Shown here: positions 27,726 to 38,286 of the stretch, in pieces
Layout: the number at the start of each line of letters is the position of its first letter
Numbering within the stretch: position 1 is the first letter of the stretch
Assembly (NCBI RefSeq): GCF_000013625.1
Contig: NC_009659.1
Span: 3,162,001 to 3,226,000, forward strand
Source: Janthinobacterium sp. Marseille
GTDB lineage: Bacteria > Pseudomonadota > Gammaproteobacteria > Burkholderiales > Burkholderiaceae_D
Reading direction: 5' to 3'
Length of the DNA: 64,000 nucleotides
Translations under genes and position numbers: made by a program
Notes under the pieces: model-generated
Seen by the model: the letters and a program-made list of their open reading frames with translations, nothing else
What the model was told of the DNA's origin: nothing
Databases searched by the model: none

Positions 27726-27948
27726 GCTTACTGTTCTCCTAATATGGAACTGCCTGTTTACGCCTGGCAGCGCCTGACTTCGTGTTCCTGTATATGCATT
27801 GTAAAACGAGCTACACAATTGCACATTATCCGGCGACGACACTTTTACGCTTGATCCAGCGCAAGCATTTCCAAGAATATCCCACATCTGCGCTTGCCAA
27901 AGAATCATCAAACACAAAAGTCGCACCGTCCTCCGTTAAAATGGCGGG

Positions 27949-28800
27949 ATGACTTCAATTGCATCTGCTCCCCTTTCCGTCGTACCCGATATCGATTTTG
28001 ACCGTCGTTTCGGCGGCATTGCGCGCCTGTATGGCAGCGCCGCACTGGAACGCTTCCGTAGCGCCCATGTCTGCGTCATCGGCGTCGGCGGTGTCGGTTC
28101 CTGGGTAGTCGAGGCATTGGCGCGCAGCGCGATCGGCAAGATCACGATGATAGACCTGGATAACCTGGCGGAATCGAATATCAACCGCCAGATCCACGCG
28201 CTGACCGATACCCTCGGTAAAGCCAAGGTCACGGCACTGGCGGAACGTATTGCGCAAATCAATCCGTATTGTGTAGTGACCGAAATCGAAGATTTCCTCA
28301 GCGCCGACAACCTCGATGAAATGATAGGTGCCCATCACTACGATTACATCATTGATGCCATCGACAATGTACGCGCGAAGACCGCCTTGATCGCCTATTG
28401 CCGCCAACATGGCCTGAAGCTGGTCACGATAGGCAGCGCCGGTGGCCAGATTGATCCGACCAGGATTGAAGTCCTCGACCTGTGCCGCACCGAGCAGGAA
28501 CCGTTGCTGGCAAAAGTGCGCAAGCGCTTGCGCGCCGAACACGGCTTCCCGCGCGGGACGAAAAATAAATTCGGGATTGATGCGGTTTTTTCCAGTGAGC
28601 CTTTACGCTTCCCGGAAACTGCGGAAGTATGCGCAGTGGATGGTGATGAACAAAGCGGCATTACCGGTTTGAACTGTGCCGGCTTCGGTTCTGCCATGGT
28701 GGTGACGGCTTCGTTCGGCCTGGTGGCTGCAGCACATGTGTTGCGCAAACTGGCCGAAGCTGCGGAGCAAGCCGCTATTGCAGACAAGGTCAACGCTTAA
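27949..28800 (+). CDS. tcdA: tRNA threonylcarbamoyladenosine dehydratase (TcdA/CsdL)
   Basis: 283-residue E1-like ThiF-family enzyme that dehydrates t6A37 in tRNA to the cyclic ct6A form in an ATP-dependent reaction. RFGGIARLYG near residue 20, the nucleotide-binding loop GVGGVGSWVVEALARS near 45-60, and DLDNLAESNINRQ (ThiF signature with NRQ) are visible. TsaC, which makes the t6A precursor, is encoded at 31832-32854, so two steps of the same modification are in the window but not in one operon. Confidence 0.93.
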   Translation: MTSIASAPLSVVPDIDFDRRFGGIARLYGSAALERFRSAHVCVIGVGGVGSWVVEALARSAIGKITMIDLDNLAESNINRQIHALTDTLGKAKVTALAERIAQINPYCVVTEIEDFLSADNLDEMIGAHHYDYIIDAIDNVRAKTALIAYCRQHGLKLVTIGSAGGQIDPTRIEVLDLCRTEQEPLLAKVRKRLRAEHGFPRGTKNKFGIDAVFSSEPLRFPETAEVCAVDGDEQSGITGLNCAGFGSAMVVTASFGLVAAAHVLRKLAEAAEQAAIADKVNA

Positions 28801-28813
28801 GTCATTCAGTATT

Positions 28814-29866
28814 TCAAGACTTCCCGAACACTTCATTCAATTGCTGCGTCACGCGTACGAAGGTTGTGCGCTTGGTCAGTTCCTTCAGCTTGTGCGCACC
28901 GACATAGGTACAGGCTGAACGCACACCGCCGAGGATATCCTGCAGGGTATCCGCGACCGGGCCGCGATAATCAACCAATACATCCTTGCCTTCTGCCGCG
29001 CGGTACTCGGCCACGCCACCCGCATATTTTTCCATCGCGGTACGGCTGCTCATACCGTAAAAACGCTTGAATTTCTTGCCATCACGTTCAATCAATTCAC
29101 CCGCGCTTTCATCATGTCCTGCCAGCATGCCGCCCAGCATCACGAAGTCGGCACCGCCGCCGAAGGCCTTGGCCAGGTCACCCGGCACCGAGCAGCCGCC
29201 ATCGGCGCAGATCTGCCCTCCCAAACCGTGCGCCGCATCGGCGCATTCAATCACGGCGGACAACTGCGGATAACCAACACCTGTCATCTTGCGGGTCGTG
29301 CATACCGAACCAGGACCTATGCCAACCTTGACGATATCCGCGCCGGCCAGGATCAACTCCTCGGTGATATCACCTGTCACCACATTGCCGGCCATGATGG
29401 TCAATTGCGGATAAGCCTTGCGCACTTTTTTGACGAAATTAATGAAGCCTTCGGTATAACCATTTGCTACGTCTATGCACAGGTATTCCAGCGTATCGCC
29501 GGTACGTGCCATCACCGCATTCAGTTTTTCAAAATCGAGCTGGCTGATGCCCATCGAATAGAAAGCACCGGATGCGGCGATTCCCTTGTCATGCCGGTTC
29601 AGGAAGAAGTCTGCCAGTTCGTCGGCAGAATAATGTTTATGCAGCGCTACCGACAAGCCATGGCCGGACAGCGCTTGCGCCATCGCCATGGTGCCGGTGC
29701 TATCCATATTCGAGGCAATGATGGGGATACCGCGATAGGTATTGTGCGAATTGCGGAAAATGAATTCACGCGAGATATCGACATCGAGGCGCGATGTCAG
29801 CGTGGAGCGCTTGGGCCGTATCAGCACATCCTTGAAATCCAGTTTCACCGACTCTTCAATATGCAT
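28814..29866 (-). CDS. guaC: GMP reductase
   Basis: 350 residues, close to the E. coli enzyme's length. It converts GMP to IMP with NADPH. The N terminus [17 protein letters not shown] is typical, and the active-site loop [15 protein letters not shown] holds the catalytic Cys near residue 188. There are no CBS domains, which separates it from IMP dehydrogenase. It is convergent with tcdA (13 bp between stops) and precedes msrA on the same strand in position, with msrA upstream. Confidence 0.93.
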   Translation of the reverse strand: MHIEESVKLDFKDVLIRPKRSTLTSRLDVDISREFIFRNSHNTYRGIPIIASNMDSTGTMAMAQALSGHGLSVALHKHYSADELADFFLNRHDKGIAASGAFYSMGISQLDFEKLNAVMARTGDTLEYLCIDVANGYTEGFINFVKKVRKAYPQLTIMAGNVVTGDITEELILAGADIVKVGIGPGSVCTTRKMTGVGYPQLSAVIECADAAHGLGGQICADGGCSVPGDLAKAFGGGADFVMLGGMLAGHDESAGELIERDGKKFKRFYGMSSRTAMEKYAGGVAEYRAAEGKDVLVDYRGPVADTLQDILGGVRSACTYVGAHKLKELTKRTTFVRVTQQLNEVFGKS

Positions 29867-29897
29867 GATGCGACCCTCCTGCCATTAGATCAGCGGC

Positions 29898-30437
29898 TTA
29901 AATCATGTCTCCGCTGATTTTGTCGCTGAAGGTTTTCCTGAATTTGGAAACCTTGGGGGCGACGATGAAAGCACAATAACCCTGCATCGGATTCATGCGG
30001 AAGTAATTCTGGTGATAGCTTTCCGCCTTGTAATAGGTTTCAGCCGGGCTGAGTTCCGTCACGATAGGCGCATCCCATACATTCGCCATTTCGGAAATGA
30101 CATGCTTCGCCGTGTCCTGCTGTTCCGGTGAGTGGTAATAAATCACCGAACGGTATTGGGTACCGACGTCATTGCCCTGGCGATTCAGGGTTGTCGGATC
30201 GTGGATGGTAAAAAATATTTCGAGGATTTCGCGGAAGCTGACGATCTCCGGATCATAGGTCAGGCGCACGACTTCGGCATGACCGGTCGTCCCTTCGCAA
30301 ATCTGCTCATACACCGGGTTTTCGACATGACCACCGGTATAGCCGGATTCAACCGCCTTGATGCCCTTGAGCTGCTGGAACACAGCCTCGGTACACCAAA
30401 AACATCCACCGCCCAAAGTCGCGATTTCCATTGCCAT
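29898..30437 (-). CDS. msrA: Peptide methionine (S)-S-oxide reductase
   Basis: 179 residues. The catalytic motif GCFWCTEAVF near residues 10-19 contains the reactive Cys; YTGGHVENPVYEQICEGTTGHAE is the substrate-binding region and begins near 34. A further Cys near the C terminus (MQGYCAFIV) may help recycling. There is no fused MsrB domain. Repairs oxidised methionine in proteins. Lies 31 bp upstream of guaC on the same strand. Confidence 0.96.
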   Translation of the reverse strand: MAMEIATLGGGCFWCTEAVFQQLKGIKAVESGYTGGHVENPVYEQICEGTTGHAEVVRLTYDPEIVSFREILEIFFTIHDPTTLNRQGNDVGTQYRSVIYYHSPEQQDTAKHVISEMANVWDAPIVTELSPAETYYKAESYHQNYFRMNPMQGYCAFIVAPKVSKFRKTFSDKISGDMI

Positions 30438-30564
30438 TCGTATGCTCCCTTAATGTATGACTATGACTTTAGCGCAAACTATTGCCACCTGCCTACCCTC
30501 CGGCAGACAAAAGCTGGTCCGGCGCAGCGCTGAATCAACCGCACAGCCCCTGCGGCACGGCCTT

Positions 30565-31197
30565 TCAACGGAAAATGATGGTGCCGCCGGCAGTCAATGT
30601 AGACAAGACTTGTGGTGCGAAAACGTCATTATCGAAGAGCGCTGCCGTAATCCGGAACTCTGGCGCGGGGTTGTTGACGGTTGCCGACGATAGCTGGTGC
30701 AGGCTTTTTTCCTGCAAATGGAAACCACCTTTCGCATCGCCGGACAAGGTAATCAGGCTGGCACGCTGTGCATCTTCTTCGATGACGGGGACATGGTGGC
30801 AGCGCGTTGCAATCAGCGACGACAGATTGACCAGTTGCGGCACGGCCGGCGGCTGCGCGAATACTGTTTCGTCATCATGCAGCAAGATCTTGACCGGGAT
30901 GTCGCGCAAAATCGTGGCGCTGGCCTGCTGCAAGGATACGTGCTCCAATGGTAGCAAGCGTGCACCGCAACGCGCGGTCGCAATGTAAAGCATCAATGCA
31001 TCCTGGTGCCCCAGACCCCAATAAGCCACGGTATCACCGGGCTCGACCTGCCACTCGCTTTTCAAACGCGCAGTACCGCGTTCTATACGCGACCAGAATT
31101 TACGATAGGTCACGACGCGCCGGCTGGAGCGCGAGGCAATCATGGTGGACTGGTTCTTGGCCCGGTCACGCAATAATTCAAAAAGTGTCATATTCAA
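30565..31197 (-). CDS. Half-length AMP-binding (acyl-CoA ligase-like) protein, probably degenerate
   Basis: 210 residues resembling only the first part of the ANL superfamily, whose members usually exceed 450. The early region fits well (LFELLRDRAKNQSTMIASRSSRRVVTYRKFW starts it; PGDTVAYWGLGHQDALMLYIATARCGARLLPLEH continues it), but the place where the P-loop T-S-G-T-T-G-x-P-K should be reads LSGDAKGGF, and the protein ends just after AGGTIIFR. The adenylation core and the C-terminal lid are absent, and about 130 bp to msrA show no continuation. Either a decaying gene or a shortened protein with a non-catalytic role. An intact start and frame for 210 codons argue against very recent inactivation. 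Confidence 0.65.
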   Translation of the reverse strand: MNMTLFELLRDRAKNQSTMIASRSSRRVVTYRKFWSRIERGTARLKSEWQVEPGDTVAYWGLGHQDALMLYIATARCGARLLPLEHVSLQQASATILRDIPVKILLHDDETVFAQPPAVPQLVNLSSLIATRCHHVPVIEEDAQRASLITLSGDAKGGFHLQEKSLHQLSSATVNNPAPEFRITAALFDNDVFAPQVLSTLTAGGTIIFR

Positions 31198-31302
31198 GGT
31201 TCTCCGCAGACATCATTTTATGAAAAAGCCCTGCTGCTAGCGAGGCGTTTCGCCATGAAACTGCCTTTTTCGGCATAATGGATGAAATTTCATGGAACAC
31301 CG

Positions 31303-31803
31303 ATGTCTATTTCTTCTTCACCTCAAGTTGCTCCTGTGATGGATGCGCGCCATTTTCGCGAAGCGCTATCGCAATTTGCTACCGGCGTGACCATTATCAC
31401 GACCCGTCTGGCAGATGACAGCTTTCTCGGCCTCACCGCCAGCTCGTTCAACTCCGTCTCGCTCAATCCACCGCTGGTATTGTGGAGCCTGAACCAGGCT
31501 GCCAAAAGCATGCCGGTATTTAGCGGCAACTCGCATTATGTGATCAATATCCTGGCGGCTGACCAGGCCGAACTCGCAATGAAATTCGCGCGGCCCAGCG
31601 ATGATCGTTTTGCCGGTGTGGACTTCACTTTATCACCGACCGGCTTGCCCATCTTGTCCGGCGTCGCCGCCTGGTTCGAATGCCATAACCGCAGCCGCTA
31701 TCCGGAAGGCGATCATGTGATCTTTGTCGGTGAAGTGGAATGCTGTGATGTGCGTGCCCAGGCGCCACTGGTATTCCATGGCGGACGCTTCCTGTCCGAG
31801 TAA
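31303..31803 (+). CDS. Flavin reductase-like FMN-binding protein (166 aa)
   Basis: Single flavin_reduct domain (split-barrel): FREALSQFATGVTIIT near residue 18, LGLTASSFNSVSLNPPLVLWSL near 37-58, and CHNRSRYPEGDHVIFVGEVE near 124-143. Such proteins supply reduced FMN/FAD to two-component monooxygenases; no oxygenase gene is nearby. The start at 31303 is chosen because it aligns with the family and has GGAA eight bases upstream. An in-frame ATG at 31282 would add seven residues. Confidence 0.88.
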   Translation: MSISSSPQVAPVMDARHFREALSQFATGVTIITTRLADDSFLGLTASSFNSVSLNPPLVLWSLNQAAKSMPVFSGNSHYVINILAADQAELAMKFARPSDDRFAGVDFTLSPTGLPILSGVAAWFECHNRSRYPEGDHVIFVGEVECCDVRAQAPLVFHGGRFLSE

Positions 31804-31831
31804 GCACGGCACCGCGGGGGCGGGTGCCGCA

Positions 31832-32854
31832 TCAATCCTCTAATAAGCGCTGCAAGATCCCGGCAGAGTCGTGTGCGGCGCGACGTAGCCTGTCATTGAC
31901 ACCACTCCAGGCAACATCCGTCGGTGGTGTCTGCACGACGATCACATCCGCATGGACATCATCCATCGCACGCAAAGCGGCATACAAATCATGCGCGTAT
32001 GCAATCGGTGTATCCGGCAAGGATATGCTAGCGGCTACCAGCGGCATTGCGTCCACCGCATACTGCATCAAGGCAGCACGACGACCACGCAAATTGAGTT
32101 TTTGCAGGACCGCGAGCAAATGCTCGCCGTCGACCAGCACCACCGGTGTCAGCGGCGCATAGTGCGACTCCAGGGTACCGGAAGCACGCGGCGCAGCCTG
32201 ATCCGGCGATGCAGGCAAATACCCGATTACTGCGGCAATCTGTTCTGCACTGATGTGGCCGGGACGCAGCAAAACCGCATGCCCACGCGACATATCAACA
32301 ATGGTGGATTCGATCCCGACTTCGCTTTGTCCGCCATCCAGGATGCAAGTCAACAAGCTGCCGGCGTCACCGCCAAACTCATTATGTACATGCTGTGCGG
32401 TGGTCGGGCTGACGTGGCCGAATTTATTTGCTGAAGGCGCTGCGACACCGCCTTTGCCATCCTTGAACGCACGCAGCAAAGCTTGCGCTACCGGATGCGA
32501 CGGGCAACGCAGACCTATCGAATCCTGTCCGCCGGAGACGGCATCAGGAATATGCACAGCACGTTTCAAAATCAGTGTGAGTGGGCCTGGCCAAAACACC
32601 GCGATCAGTTTCTGCGCATCAGGCGAAACCGACTGCGCCCAATAGTTCAGGTCAGCTTCCGGTGCGAGATGCACGATGACAGGATGATTGGATGGACGGC
32701 CCTTGGCGGCATAGATATTCGCTACAGCTGCCGGGTTTTCGGCATCCGCACCGAGACCGTAGACAGTCTCGGTAGGGAATGCCACCAGCTCGCCCTGCTC
32801 CAATCTGCGTGCCGCATCGCGTATCGCCGGCCAGTCCAATGATTCTTCAGGCAT
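31832..32854 (-). CDS. tsaC: L-threonylcarbamoyladenylate synthase
   Basis: 340 residues, so the long Sua5/YwlC form: a YrdC/TsaC catalytic domain at about 8-205 (GELVAFPTETVYGLGADA near 18-35, KGRPSNHPVIVH near 51, RCPSHPVAQALL near 126) plus a Sua5 domain from about 225. It makes threonylcarbamoyl-AMP from Thr, bicarbonate and ATP for t6A37 in tRNA. It is last in the pur block, 21 bp after purK on the same strand. Confidence 0.93.
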   Translation of the reverse strand: MPEESLDWPAIRDAARRLEQGELVAFPTETVYGLGADAENPAAVANIYAAKGRPSNHPVIVHLAPEADLNYWAQSVSPDAQKLIAVFWPGPLTLILKRAVHIPDAVSGGQDSIGLRCPSHPVAQALLRAFKDGKGGVAAPSANKFGHVSPTTAQHVHNEFGGDAGSLLTCILDGGQSEVGIESTIVDMSRGHAVLLRPGHISAEQIAAVIGYLPASPDQAAPRASGTLESHYAPLTPVVLVDGEHLLAVLQKLNLRGRRAALMQYAVDAMPLVAASISLPDTPIAYAHDLYAALRAMDDVHADVIVVQTPPTDVAWSGVNDRLRRAAHDSAGILQRLLED

Positions 32855-32875
32855 GGATCACTTCGTCAAGACTGA

Positions 32876-34075
32876 TCAGGCTGCAATGCCGAGGATGTCA
32901 CAGGCTTTGCGCAGATTGGCTTGCGCCTCGTCCAGCGTTGCTGCGACAAAAGTGATGTGGCCCATCTTGCGCGCGCGGCGTGCATTGTCCTTGCCATACA
33001 GGTGCAGGTTTGCACCCGGCAATGCCAGCACCTTGTCCCACGCCGGTTCACGCGCTTCGTCGGAATCACCCTCGAACCAGATATCGCCGAGGATATTCAA
33101 CATGGCTGCCGGCGAATGCTGGCGTACGTCACCCAAAGGCAAACGCGCCATTGCCCGTGCCTGTTGCGCGAACTGGCTGGTGATGCAGGCATCGATGGTG
33201 TAGTGACCGCTATTGTGCGGGCGCGGTGCCATTTCATTGACGACCAGCGAACCATCGGTCAGCACGAAAAATTCTATGCACAGTACGCCGACATAACCGA
33301 GTTGTTCGATCACAGCCAGTGTTGCCGCTTGTGCTTTGTCAGCAGAAGCCTTGGTGATATTCGGACCCGGTACCGTGGTGGTAAACAGAATGCCGTTACG
33401 ATGTACGTTTTCCGCAATCGGATATACCACTGCCTTGCCGTCTGCACCGCGTGCAGCCAGTACGGAAATTTCATATGCCAGCGGCAGCATTTTTTCCAGC
33501 ACGCAGGCAACACCGTTCATGCCGGCATAAGCGTTATGCAATTCTTCCCGTGTCTTGACGCGGACCTGACCCTTGCCGTCGTAACCCATGCGTACCGTCT
33601 TCAGGATGCCGGGCAATAAATCATCAGGCACTGCATCAACGTCGGCAGTCGAATTGATTTCCTTATGCGAAGCCGGGAACACGCCCGAGGTCGTCGCGCA
33701 TTCGATGAAGAAGCGCTTCTCGGCCATGCGATCCTGTGCGATCGACACGCAGTCGGCGGATGGCGCAACGAAGGTGCGCTCTGCCAGGAAAGCCAGGCTC
33801 TTGGCCGAGACGTTTTCAAATTCAGTCGTCACCGCTACGCATTGTCCCGCCAGTTTGGTCAGGGCGTCGCTATCGGTGTAATCCGCACAGTGCAAGTAAT
33901 CAGCAGCGTGGCTGGCCGGGCAATCGAGTGCAGGTTCCAGCACCGCAACCTTGAAGCCCATTTGTTGTGCCGCATGGGCAAACATGCGACCGAGCTGGCC
34001 ACCACCCATGACACCCAGCCAGGTGCCAGGTGTTGCAGAAGGATTCAAAGGCGGGAGTTGTTTCGGTGTGCTCAT
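32876..34075 (-). CDS. purK: N5-carboxyaminoimidazole ribonucleotide synthase
   Basis: 399-residue ATP-grasp enzyme of purine synthesis that carboxylates AIR with ATP and bicarbonate. N terminus [20 protein letters not shown] (Rossmann-like), ATP-grasp residues [12 protein letters not shown] near 170, and the signature [26 protein letters not shown] starts near 270. The ATG overlaps the purE stop by four bases (ATGA), so purE and purK are translationally coupled. Confidence 0.97.
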   Translation of the reverse strand: MSTPKQLPPLNPSATPGTWLGVMGGGQLGRMFAHAAQQMGFKVAVLEPALDCPASHAADYLHCADYTDSDALTKLAGQCVAVTTEFENVSAKSLAFLAERTFVAPSADCVSIAQDRMAEKRFFIECATTSGVFPASHKEINSTADVDAVPDDLLPGILKTVRMGYDGKGQVRVKTREELHNAYAGMNGVACVLEKMLPLAYEISVLAARGADGKAVVYPIAENVHRNGILFTTTVPGPNITKASADKAQAATLAVIEQLGYVGVLCIEFFVLTDGSLVVNEMAPRPHNSGHYTIDACITSQFAQQARAMARLPLGDVRQHSPAAMLNILGDIWFEGDSDEAREPAWDKVLALPGANLHLYGKDNARRARKMGHITFVAATLDEAQANLRKACDILGIAA

Positions 34076-34575
34076 GTCGGCAGGGTCATTTCTACAGCGA
34101 TTTGCGTTTGTTTGGCGCGGAATTCTTCCAGGCTTGCAGCCAGTTTGTCATCAGTGGTGGCGAGGATGGCGATAGCCGCCAGTGCAGCATTCGCCGCACC
34201 TGCTTCACCAATCGCAAAGGTCGAAACCGGGATGCCTTTCGGCATCTGCACGATGGACAGCAAGGAATCTTCGCCACGCAGGTATTTGGATGGCACTGGC
34301 ACACCAAGTACCGGCACGATGGTTTTGGCTGCCAGCATGCCTGGCAAATGCGCCGCACCGCCGGCACCGGCGATGATGGCGCGCAAGCCACGGCTACGAG
34401 CTGACTCCGCGTAGGCAAACATCTGGTCCGGCATGCGATGCGCAGAAATCACCTGGGCTTCATGCGCAATGCCGAAGTCTTTCAGGATCGCTACTGCATG
34501 TTGCATTACATCCCAGTCGGATGAAGAACCCATTACTACGCCAACCACCGGCTTAGTCGTCAATGCGTCTGCCAT
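34072..34575 (-). CDS. purE: N5-carboxyaminoimidazole ribonucleotide mutase
   Basis: 167 residues. [16 protein letters not shown] near residues 9-24 and [16 protein letters not shown] near 44-59 are the substrate-binding hallmarks of class I Pur[19 protein letters not shown] near 68-85 is equally conserved. It converts N5-CAIR to CAIR. Starts one base after purC ends and overlaps purK by four bases: a tight purC-purE-purK unit. Confidence 0.97.
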   Translation of the reverse strand: MADALTTKPVVGVVMGSSSDWDVMQHAVAILKDFGIAHEAQVISAHRMPDQMFAYAESARSRGLRAIIAGAGGAAHLPGMLAAKTIVPVLGVPVPSKYLRGEDSLLSIVQMPKGIPVSTFAIGEAGAANAALAAIAILATTDDKLAASLEEFRAKQTQIAVEMTLPT

Positions 34576-34576
34576 A

Positions 34577-35473
34577 TCAGCCTTTCAGTTCTTCACCAGT
34601 CAAACGGGTCAGTGCTTCGCGATACTTGGCACCGGTTTTTTCAATGACTTCCGCCGGCAATGCAGGCGCCGGTGCTGTCTTTTTCCATTCGGTCAGGGTT
34701 TCCAGGTAATCACGCACGAATTGCTTGTCGAAGGACGGTGGCGAGATACCGGTGGCATACGAATCAGCAGGCCAGAAACGCGAGGAATCGGCGGTCAATA
34801 CTTCATCCATCAGGTGCAGGGTACCGTCTTTATCGAGGCCGAATTCGAATTTTGTGTCGGCAATGATGATGCCGCGCGTTGCTGCATAGTCTGCAGCTGT
34901 TTTGTACAGCTTGATGCTGACGTCGCGGATCTTGTTTGCCAATTCCTTGCCGATGCGTTGCTCCATATCGGCAAAAGTGATGTTTTCATCATGTTCGCCC
35001 ATCTCTGCTTTCGCAGCCGGCGTGAAAATCGGCTCGGCCAGTTTTTCAGCCTGCTTCAAACCTGCCGGCAAAGCCACACCGCAAACTGCGCCGGTCGCCT
35101 TGTAATCATTCCAGCCGGAACCGATCAGATAACCGCGTACTACGGCTTCGACCAGGATAGGCTCAAGACGCTTGGCGACCACGGCACGATTCTTTACTTG
35201 CGCCACTTCGTCTGGTGCCACCACTGATTCAGGTGCGATACCTGTCAAATGATTCGGCACGATATCTTTCAGTTTCTCGAACCAGAAATCAGACATCTGA
35301 TTCAACACCTGACCTTTGGTTGGAATCGGTTCATTCATCACTACGTCGAATGCGGACAAACGATCACTGGTAACGATCAAAATCTTGTCGTCGCCAACCG
35401 CGTAATTTTCGCGAACCTTGCCGCGACCGAGTAAAGGCAGTGATGTAATGGTGGATTGATACAGACTAGTCAT
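34577..35473 (-). CDS. purC: Phosphoribosylaminoimidazole-succinocarboxamide synthase
   Basis: 298 residues from the ATG at 35473 ([23 protein letters not shown]), the long SAICAR synthetase form common in proteobacteria and yeast. An open frame extends upstream but lacks family similarity. Motifs: [29 protein letters not shown] starts near 16, [13 protein letters not shown] near 119, and [12 protein letters not shown] near 205. It joins aspartate to CAIR. First of the purC-E-K genes, it follows fba after a 73-bp gap containing a hairpin. Confidence 0.96.
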   Translation of the reverse strand: MTSLYQSTITSLPLLGRGKVRENYAVGDDKILIVTSDRLSAFDVVMNEPIPTKGQVLNQMSDFWFEKLKDIVPNHLTGIAPESVVAPDEVAQVKNRAVVAKRLEPILVEAVVRGYLIGSGWNDYKATGAVCGVALPAGLKQAEKLAEPIFTPAAKAEMGEHDENITFADMEQRIGKELANKIRDVSIKLYKTAADYAATRGIIIADTKFEFGLDKDGTLHLMDEVLTADSSRFWPADSYATGISPPSFDKQFVRDYLETLTEWKKTAPAPALPAEVIEKTGAKYREALTRLTGEELKG

Positions 35474-35494
35474 GACGTTTCCATAAATCTGAAA

Positions 35495-35515
35495 CGGCGA
35501 TTCCAGGAATCGCCG
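35495..35515 (-). repeat. Perfect hairpin between fba and purC
   Basis: Arms CGGCGATTCC and GGAATCGCCG form an almost gapless palindrome 22 bp before purC's ATG. On the minus strand it is followed by TTTC, too short for a good terminator. It could be a weak terminator, attenuator or processing site that separates glycolytic from purine expression. Confidence 0.6.
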
Positions 35516-35546
35516 ATGGGTTCTACTGAATAAATACTGCAGGCAC

Positions 35547-36611
35547 TTACTGAATGATTTGCGCCAGCTCGCCTTTTTTGTATTTCTCTGCGATTTTGTC
35601 CAAAGGCAGTGGCTTGATCTTGGCAGCCTGTCCTTCGCAACCGAATGCCAGGAAGCGTGCCTTACATACTTGCTTGGCAGCTTCACGTGCCGGCTTCAGG
35701 TAATCGCGCGGATCGAACTTGGATGGATTCTCGATGAAGTAACGACGGATCGCACCGGTCATCGCCAGGCGGATATCGGTATCGATATTGATCTTGCGCA
35801 CGCCGTTCTTGATGCCTTCCTGGATTTCTTCAACCGGCACGCCGTAAGTTTCTTTCATGTCGCCGCCGAATTCGCGGATTTCCGCCAGCAATTCCTGTGG
35901 CACTGACGAAGAACCGTGCATCACCAGATGGGTATTTGGAATGCGGGTATGGATTTCGCGGATGCGTTCAATTGCCAGGATGTCGCCGGTAGGCTTCTTG
36001 GTGAATTTGTATGCACCGTGCGAGGTACCGATTGCAATTGCCAGTGCATCGCATTGGGTTTTCTTGACGAAGTCTGCCGCCTGCTCCACGTCAGTCAACA
36101 ATTGTTCGCGTGTCATTTTGCCGTCGGCACCGTGACCGTCTTCCTTGTCGCCCATCATGGTTTCGAGCGAACCGAGCACACCCAGCTCTGCTTCTACCGT
36201 GACGCCGATGGCGTGCGAGAACTCTACGACCTTGCGCGATACTTCGACGTTGTATTCATAGCTGGCAACCGATTTGCCGTCTTCATTCAGCGAACCGTCC
36301 ATCATCACCGAAGTGAAGCCGGAACGGATCGCTGCCATGCAGACTGCCGGCGACTGGCCGTGATCCTGATGCATGACGACCGGGATGTGCGGATAGGCTT
36401 CCACTGCCGCTTCAATCAAATGACGCAGGAAAGGTTCGCCCGCATATTTGCGTGCACCTGCGGAAGCTTGCATGATTACCGGTGCGCCGACTTCGTTCGC
36501 CGCTTCCATAATCGCCGTGACCTGTTCCAGGTTATTGACGTTGAACGCAGGCAGACCGTAGCCGTTTTCGGCTGCGTGGTCGAGTAATTGACGCATGGAT
36601 ACGAGAGGCAT
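35547..36611 (-). CDS. fba: Class II fructose-bisphosphate aldolase
   Basis: 354 residues, Calvin-cycle/long class IIB type common in betaproteobacteria. [27 protein letters not shown] starts the protein, the zinc-ligand motif [10 protein letters not shown] is near 79-88, [10 protein letters not shown] near 105, and GTSHGAYKF near 198. It splits fructose-1,6-bisphosphate in glycolysis and gluconeogenesis. The upstream 107 bp to pgk hold a CGGAAG/CTTCCG hairpin at 36666-36696. Confidence 0.97.
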   Translation of the reverse strand: MPLVSMRQLLDHAAENGYGLPAFNVNNLEQVTAIMEAANEVGAPVIMQASAGARKYAGEPFLRHLIEAAVEAYPHIPVVMHQDHGQSPAVCMAAIRSGFTSVMMDGSLNEDGKSVASYEYNVEVSRKVVEFSHAIGVTVEAELGVLGSLETMMGDKEDGHGADGKMTREQLLTDVEQAADFVKKTQCDALAIAIGTSHGAYKFTKKPTGDILAIERIREIHTRIPNTHLVMHGSSSVPQELLAEIREFGGDMKETYGVPVEEIQEGIKNGVRKINIDTDIRLAMTGAIRRYFIENPSKFDPRDYLKPAREAAKQVCKARFLAFGCEGQAAKIKPLPLDKIAEKYKKGELAQIIQ

Positions 36612-36718
36612 GGTAATTCTCCAAATTCAGTAAAAGGTTCAACAGTAGTTCGGTACAAAAATCATCGGAAGACACGTGATCATTTGTGCGCTTCCGTTTA
36701 TTGCATTGTGCTTTTCAT

Positions 36719-37912
36719 TCAGCCTTGTGCGCGTTCTTCCAGGATCGCCACCGCCGGCAAGGTTTTGCCTTCGAGGAATTCGAGGAAAGCGCCGCCACCG
36801 GTCGAGATATAGTCGATCTTGTCGCCAATATCGTACTTGGCAATCGCCGCCAGGGTATCGCCACCGCCGGCCACCGAGAAACCCTTGGATTCCGCAATCG
36901 CATAAGCCAGGGTTTTGGTGCCGTTGGCAAACTGGTCGAATTCAAAAACACCGACCGGACCGTTCCAGACGATGGTGCCGGCCTGTGCAATTTGCCTGGC
37001 CAGCAGTTCTGCCGTCTTCGGACCGATATCCAGGATCATGTCGTCATCGGCCACATCAGCCACATCCTTGACGGTTGCCGCGGCAGTCGGTGCAAACTCT
37101 TTCGCACAGACGACATCGACCGGAATGGGTACCGATGCACCACGCTTGGCCATCATGTCTATGATGGCTTTGGCATCACCAAGCAGATCAGCTTCTGCCA
37201 GCGACTTGCCGATTTTCAAGCCGGCCGCCAACATGAAGGTATTCGCAATGCCACCACCAACGATCAGGTTATCGACCTTGTCCGCCAGGGTTTTCAGGAT
37301 AGTCAGTTTGGTGGAAACCTTGGAACCCGCGACGATCGCCACCAGCGGGCTGGCCGGTTCACCCAAGGCCTTACCCAATGCATCCAGCTCTGCCGCCAGT
37401 AAAGGACCGGCGCAGGCTACTGGCGCATATTTGGCAATGCCGTGGGTCGTTGCTTCAGCACGGTGTGCGGTGCCGAATGCATCATTAACGTAGACATCGC
37501 ACAACGCTGCAATTTTTTGCGCGAGTGCGTCATCGTTCTTTTTCTCGCCTTTATTGACGCGGCAGTTTTCCAGCAAGACTACCTGGCCCGGCGCAACATC
37601 AACACCATCTACCCAGTTTTGCTTCAAAGCGACCGGCTGTCCCAGCAACTCGGACAAACGTTGCGCAATCGGTGCCAGGGTATCGGCAGGCTTGAACTCA
37701 CCTTCGACCGGACGTCCCAGATGCGAAGTTACCATTACCGCAGCACCTGCCTGCAAGGCCTGCTGTATAGCGGGTACCGAGGCGCGGATACGCGTGTCTT
37801 CGGTAATATTGCCGGTACTGTCTTGCGGTACGTTGAGATCGGCACGGATAAAAACGCGCTTGCCCTGCAGTTCACCACGCGCGATCAGGTCGCTCAATCT
37901 TTTAAATTGCAT
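36719..37912 (-). CDS. pgk: Phosphoglycerate kinase
   Basis: 397 residues, standard length. [14 protein letters not shown] near residue 19 is the PGK signature; [13 protein letters not shown] near 58, the hinge [16 protein letters not shown] near 193, and [19 protein letters not shown] at the C-terminal end are all present. It transfers phosphate between 1,3-bisphosphoglycerate and ADP. It precedes fba on the same strand, with no pyruvate kinase gene between them. Confidence 0.97.
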   Translation of the reverse strand: MQFKRLSDLIARGELQGKRVFIRADLNVPQDSTGNITEDTRIRASVPAIQQALQAGAAVMVTSHLGRPVEGEFKPADTLAPIAQRLSELLGQPVALKQNWVDGVDVAPGQVVLLENCRVNKGEKKNDDALAQKIAALCDVYVNDAFGTAHRAEATTHGIAKYAPVACAGPLLAAELDALGKALGEPASPLVAIVAGSKVSTKLTILKTLADKVDNLIVGGGIANTFMLAAGLKIGKSLAEADLLGDAKAIIDMMAKRGASVPIPVDVVCAKEFAPTAAATVKDVADVADDDMILDIGPKTAELLARQIAQAGTIVWNGPVGVFEFDQFANGTKTLAYAIAESKGFSVAGGGDTLAAIAKYDIGDKIDYISTGGGAFLEFLEGKTLPAVAILEERAQG

Positions 37913-38286
37913 GTGTTCGTAAATTGGAGGGTTAAAGATGAAAAATCTGAAAGACCGCTATTTTACCGCACCAGATGCCGCAAAAACCTTGGTTTTATGC
38001 CTAGTTTCAGCTTGAAAAAGGGCAAAAAGAAGGATCCGGACGGAAATTAGAGGCCGCATATTAAGGAAATTACCGCGATGCAGCAAATCCCCCGGTTAGA
38101 AGCACCCACCTCAAATTGATTCAATTTTTATAACAAAAAATATTTTCAGTCGTATCCGCCCGGTTCAAGCGGCAGCTATCCGCACTCAAAATCGCAATAT
38201 TTCGCACAAGAATGCCCCGGATGATTCTTCCTGGATAGCCGAATCCGTTAAAATCGAGGTCTTGCACAATTACTGGAGATCCCGAA
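37913..38286. other. Divergent intergenic region between pgk and ilvE
   Basis: 374 bp without a supported gene. A weak -10-like TAAAAT lies about 40 bp before ilvE. No repeat or known operator was recognised. Confidence 0.4.

Noticed and set aside
27726..27926. N-terminal extension of pdxH
   Set aside because: The internal ATG at 27725 has a strong ribosome site and matches the known family start.
29114..29917. 267-residue plus-strand frame
   Set aside because: Antisense shadow of guaC, which is unambiguous.
35474..35686. N-terminal extension of purC
   Set aside because: It overlaps fba and includes an intergenic hairpin; SAICAR synthetases begin at the ATG at 35473.
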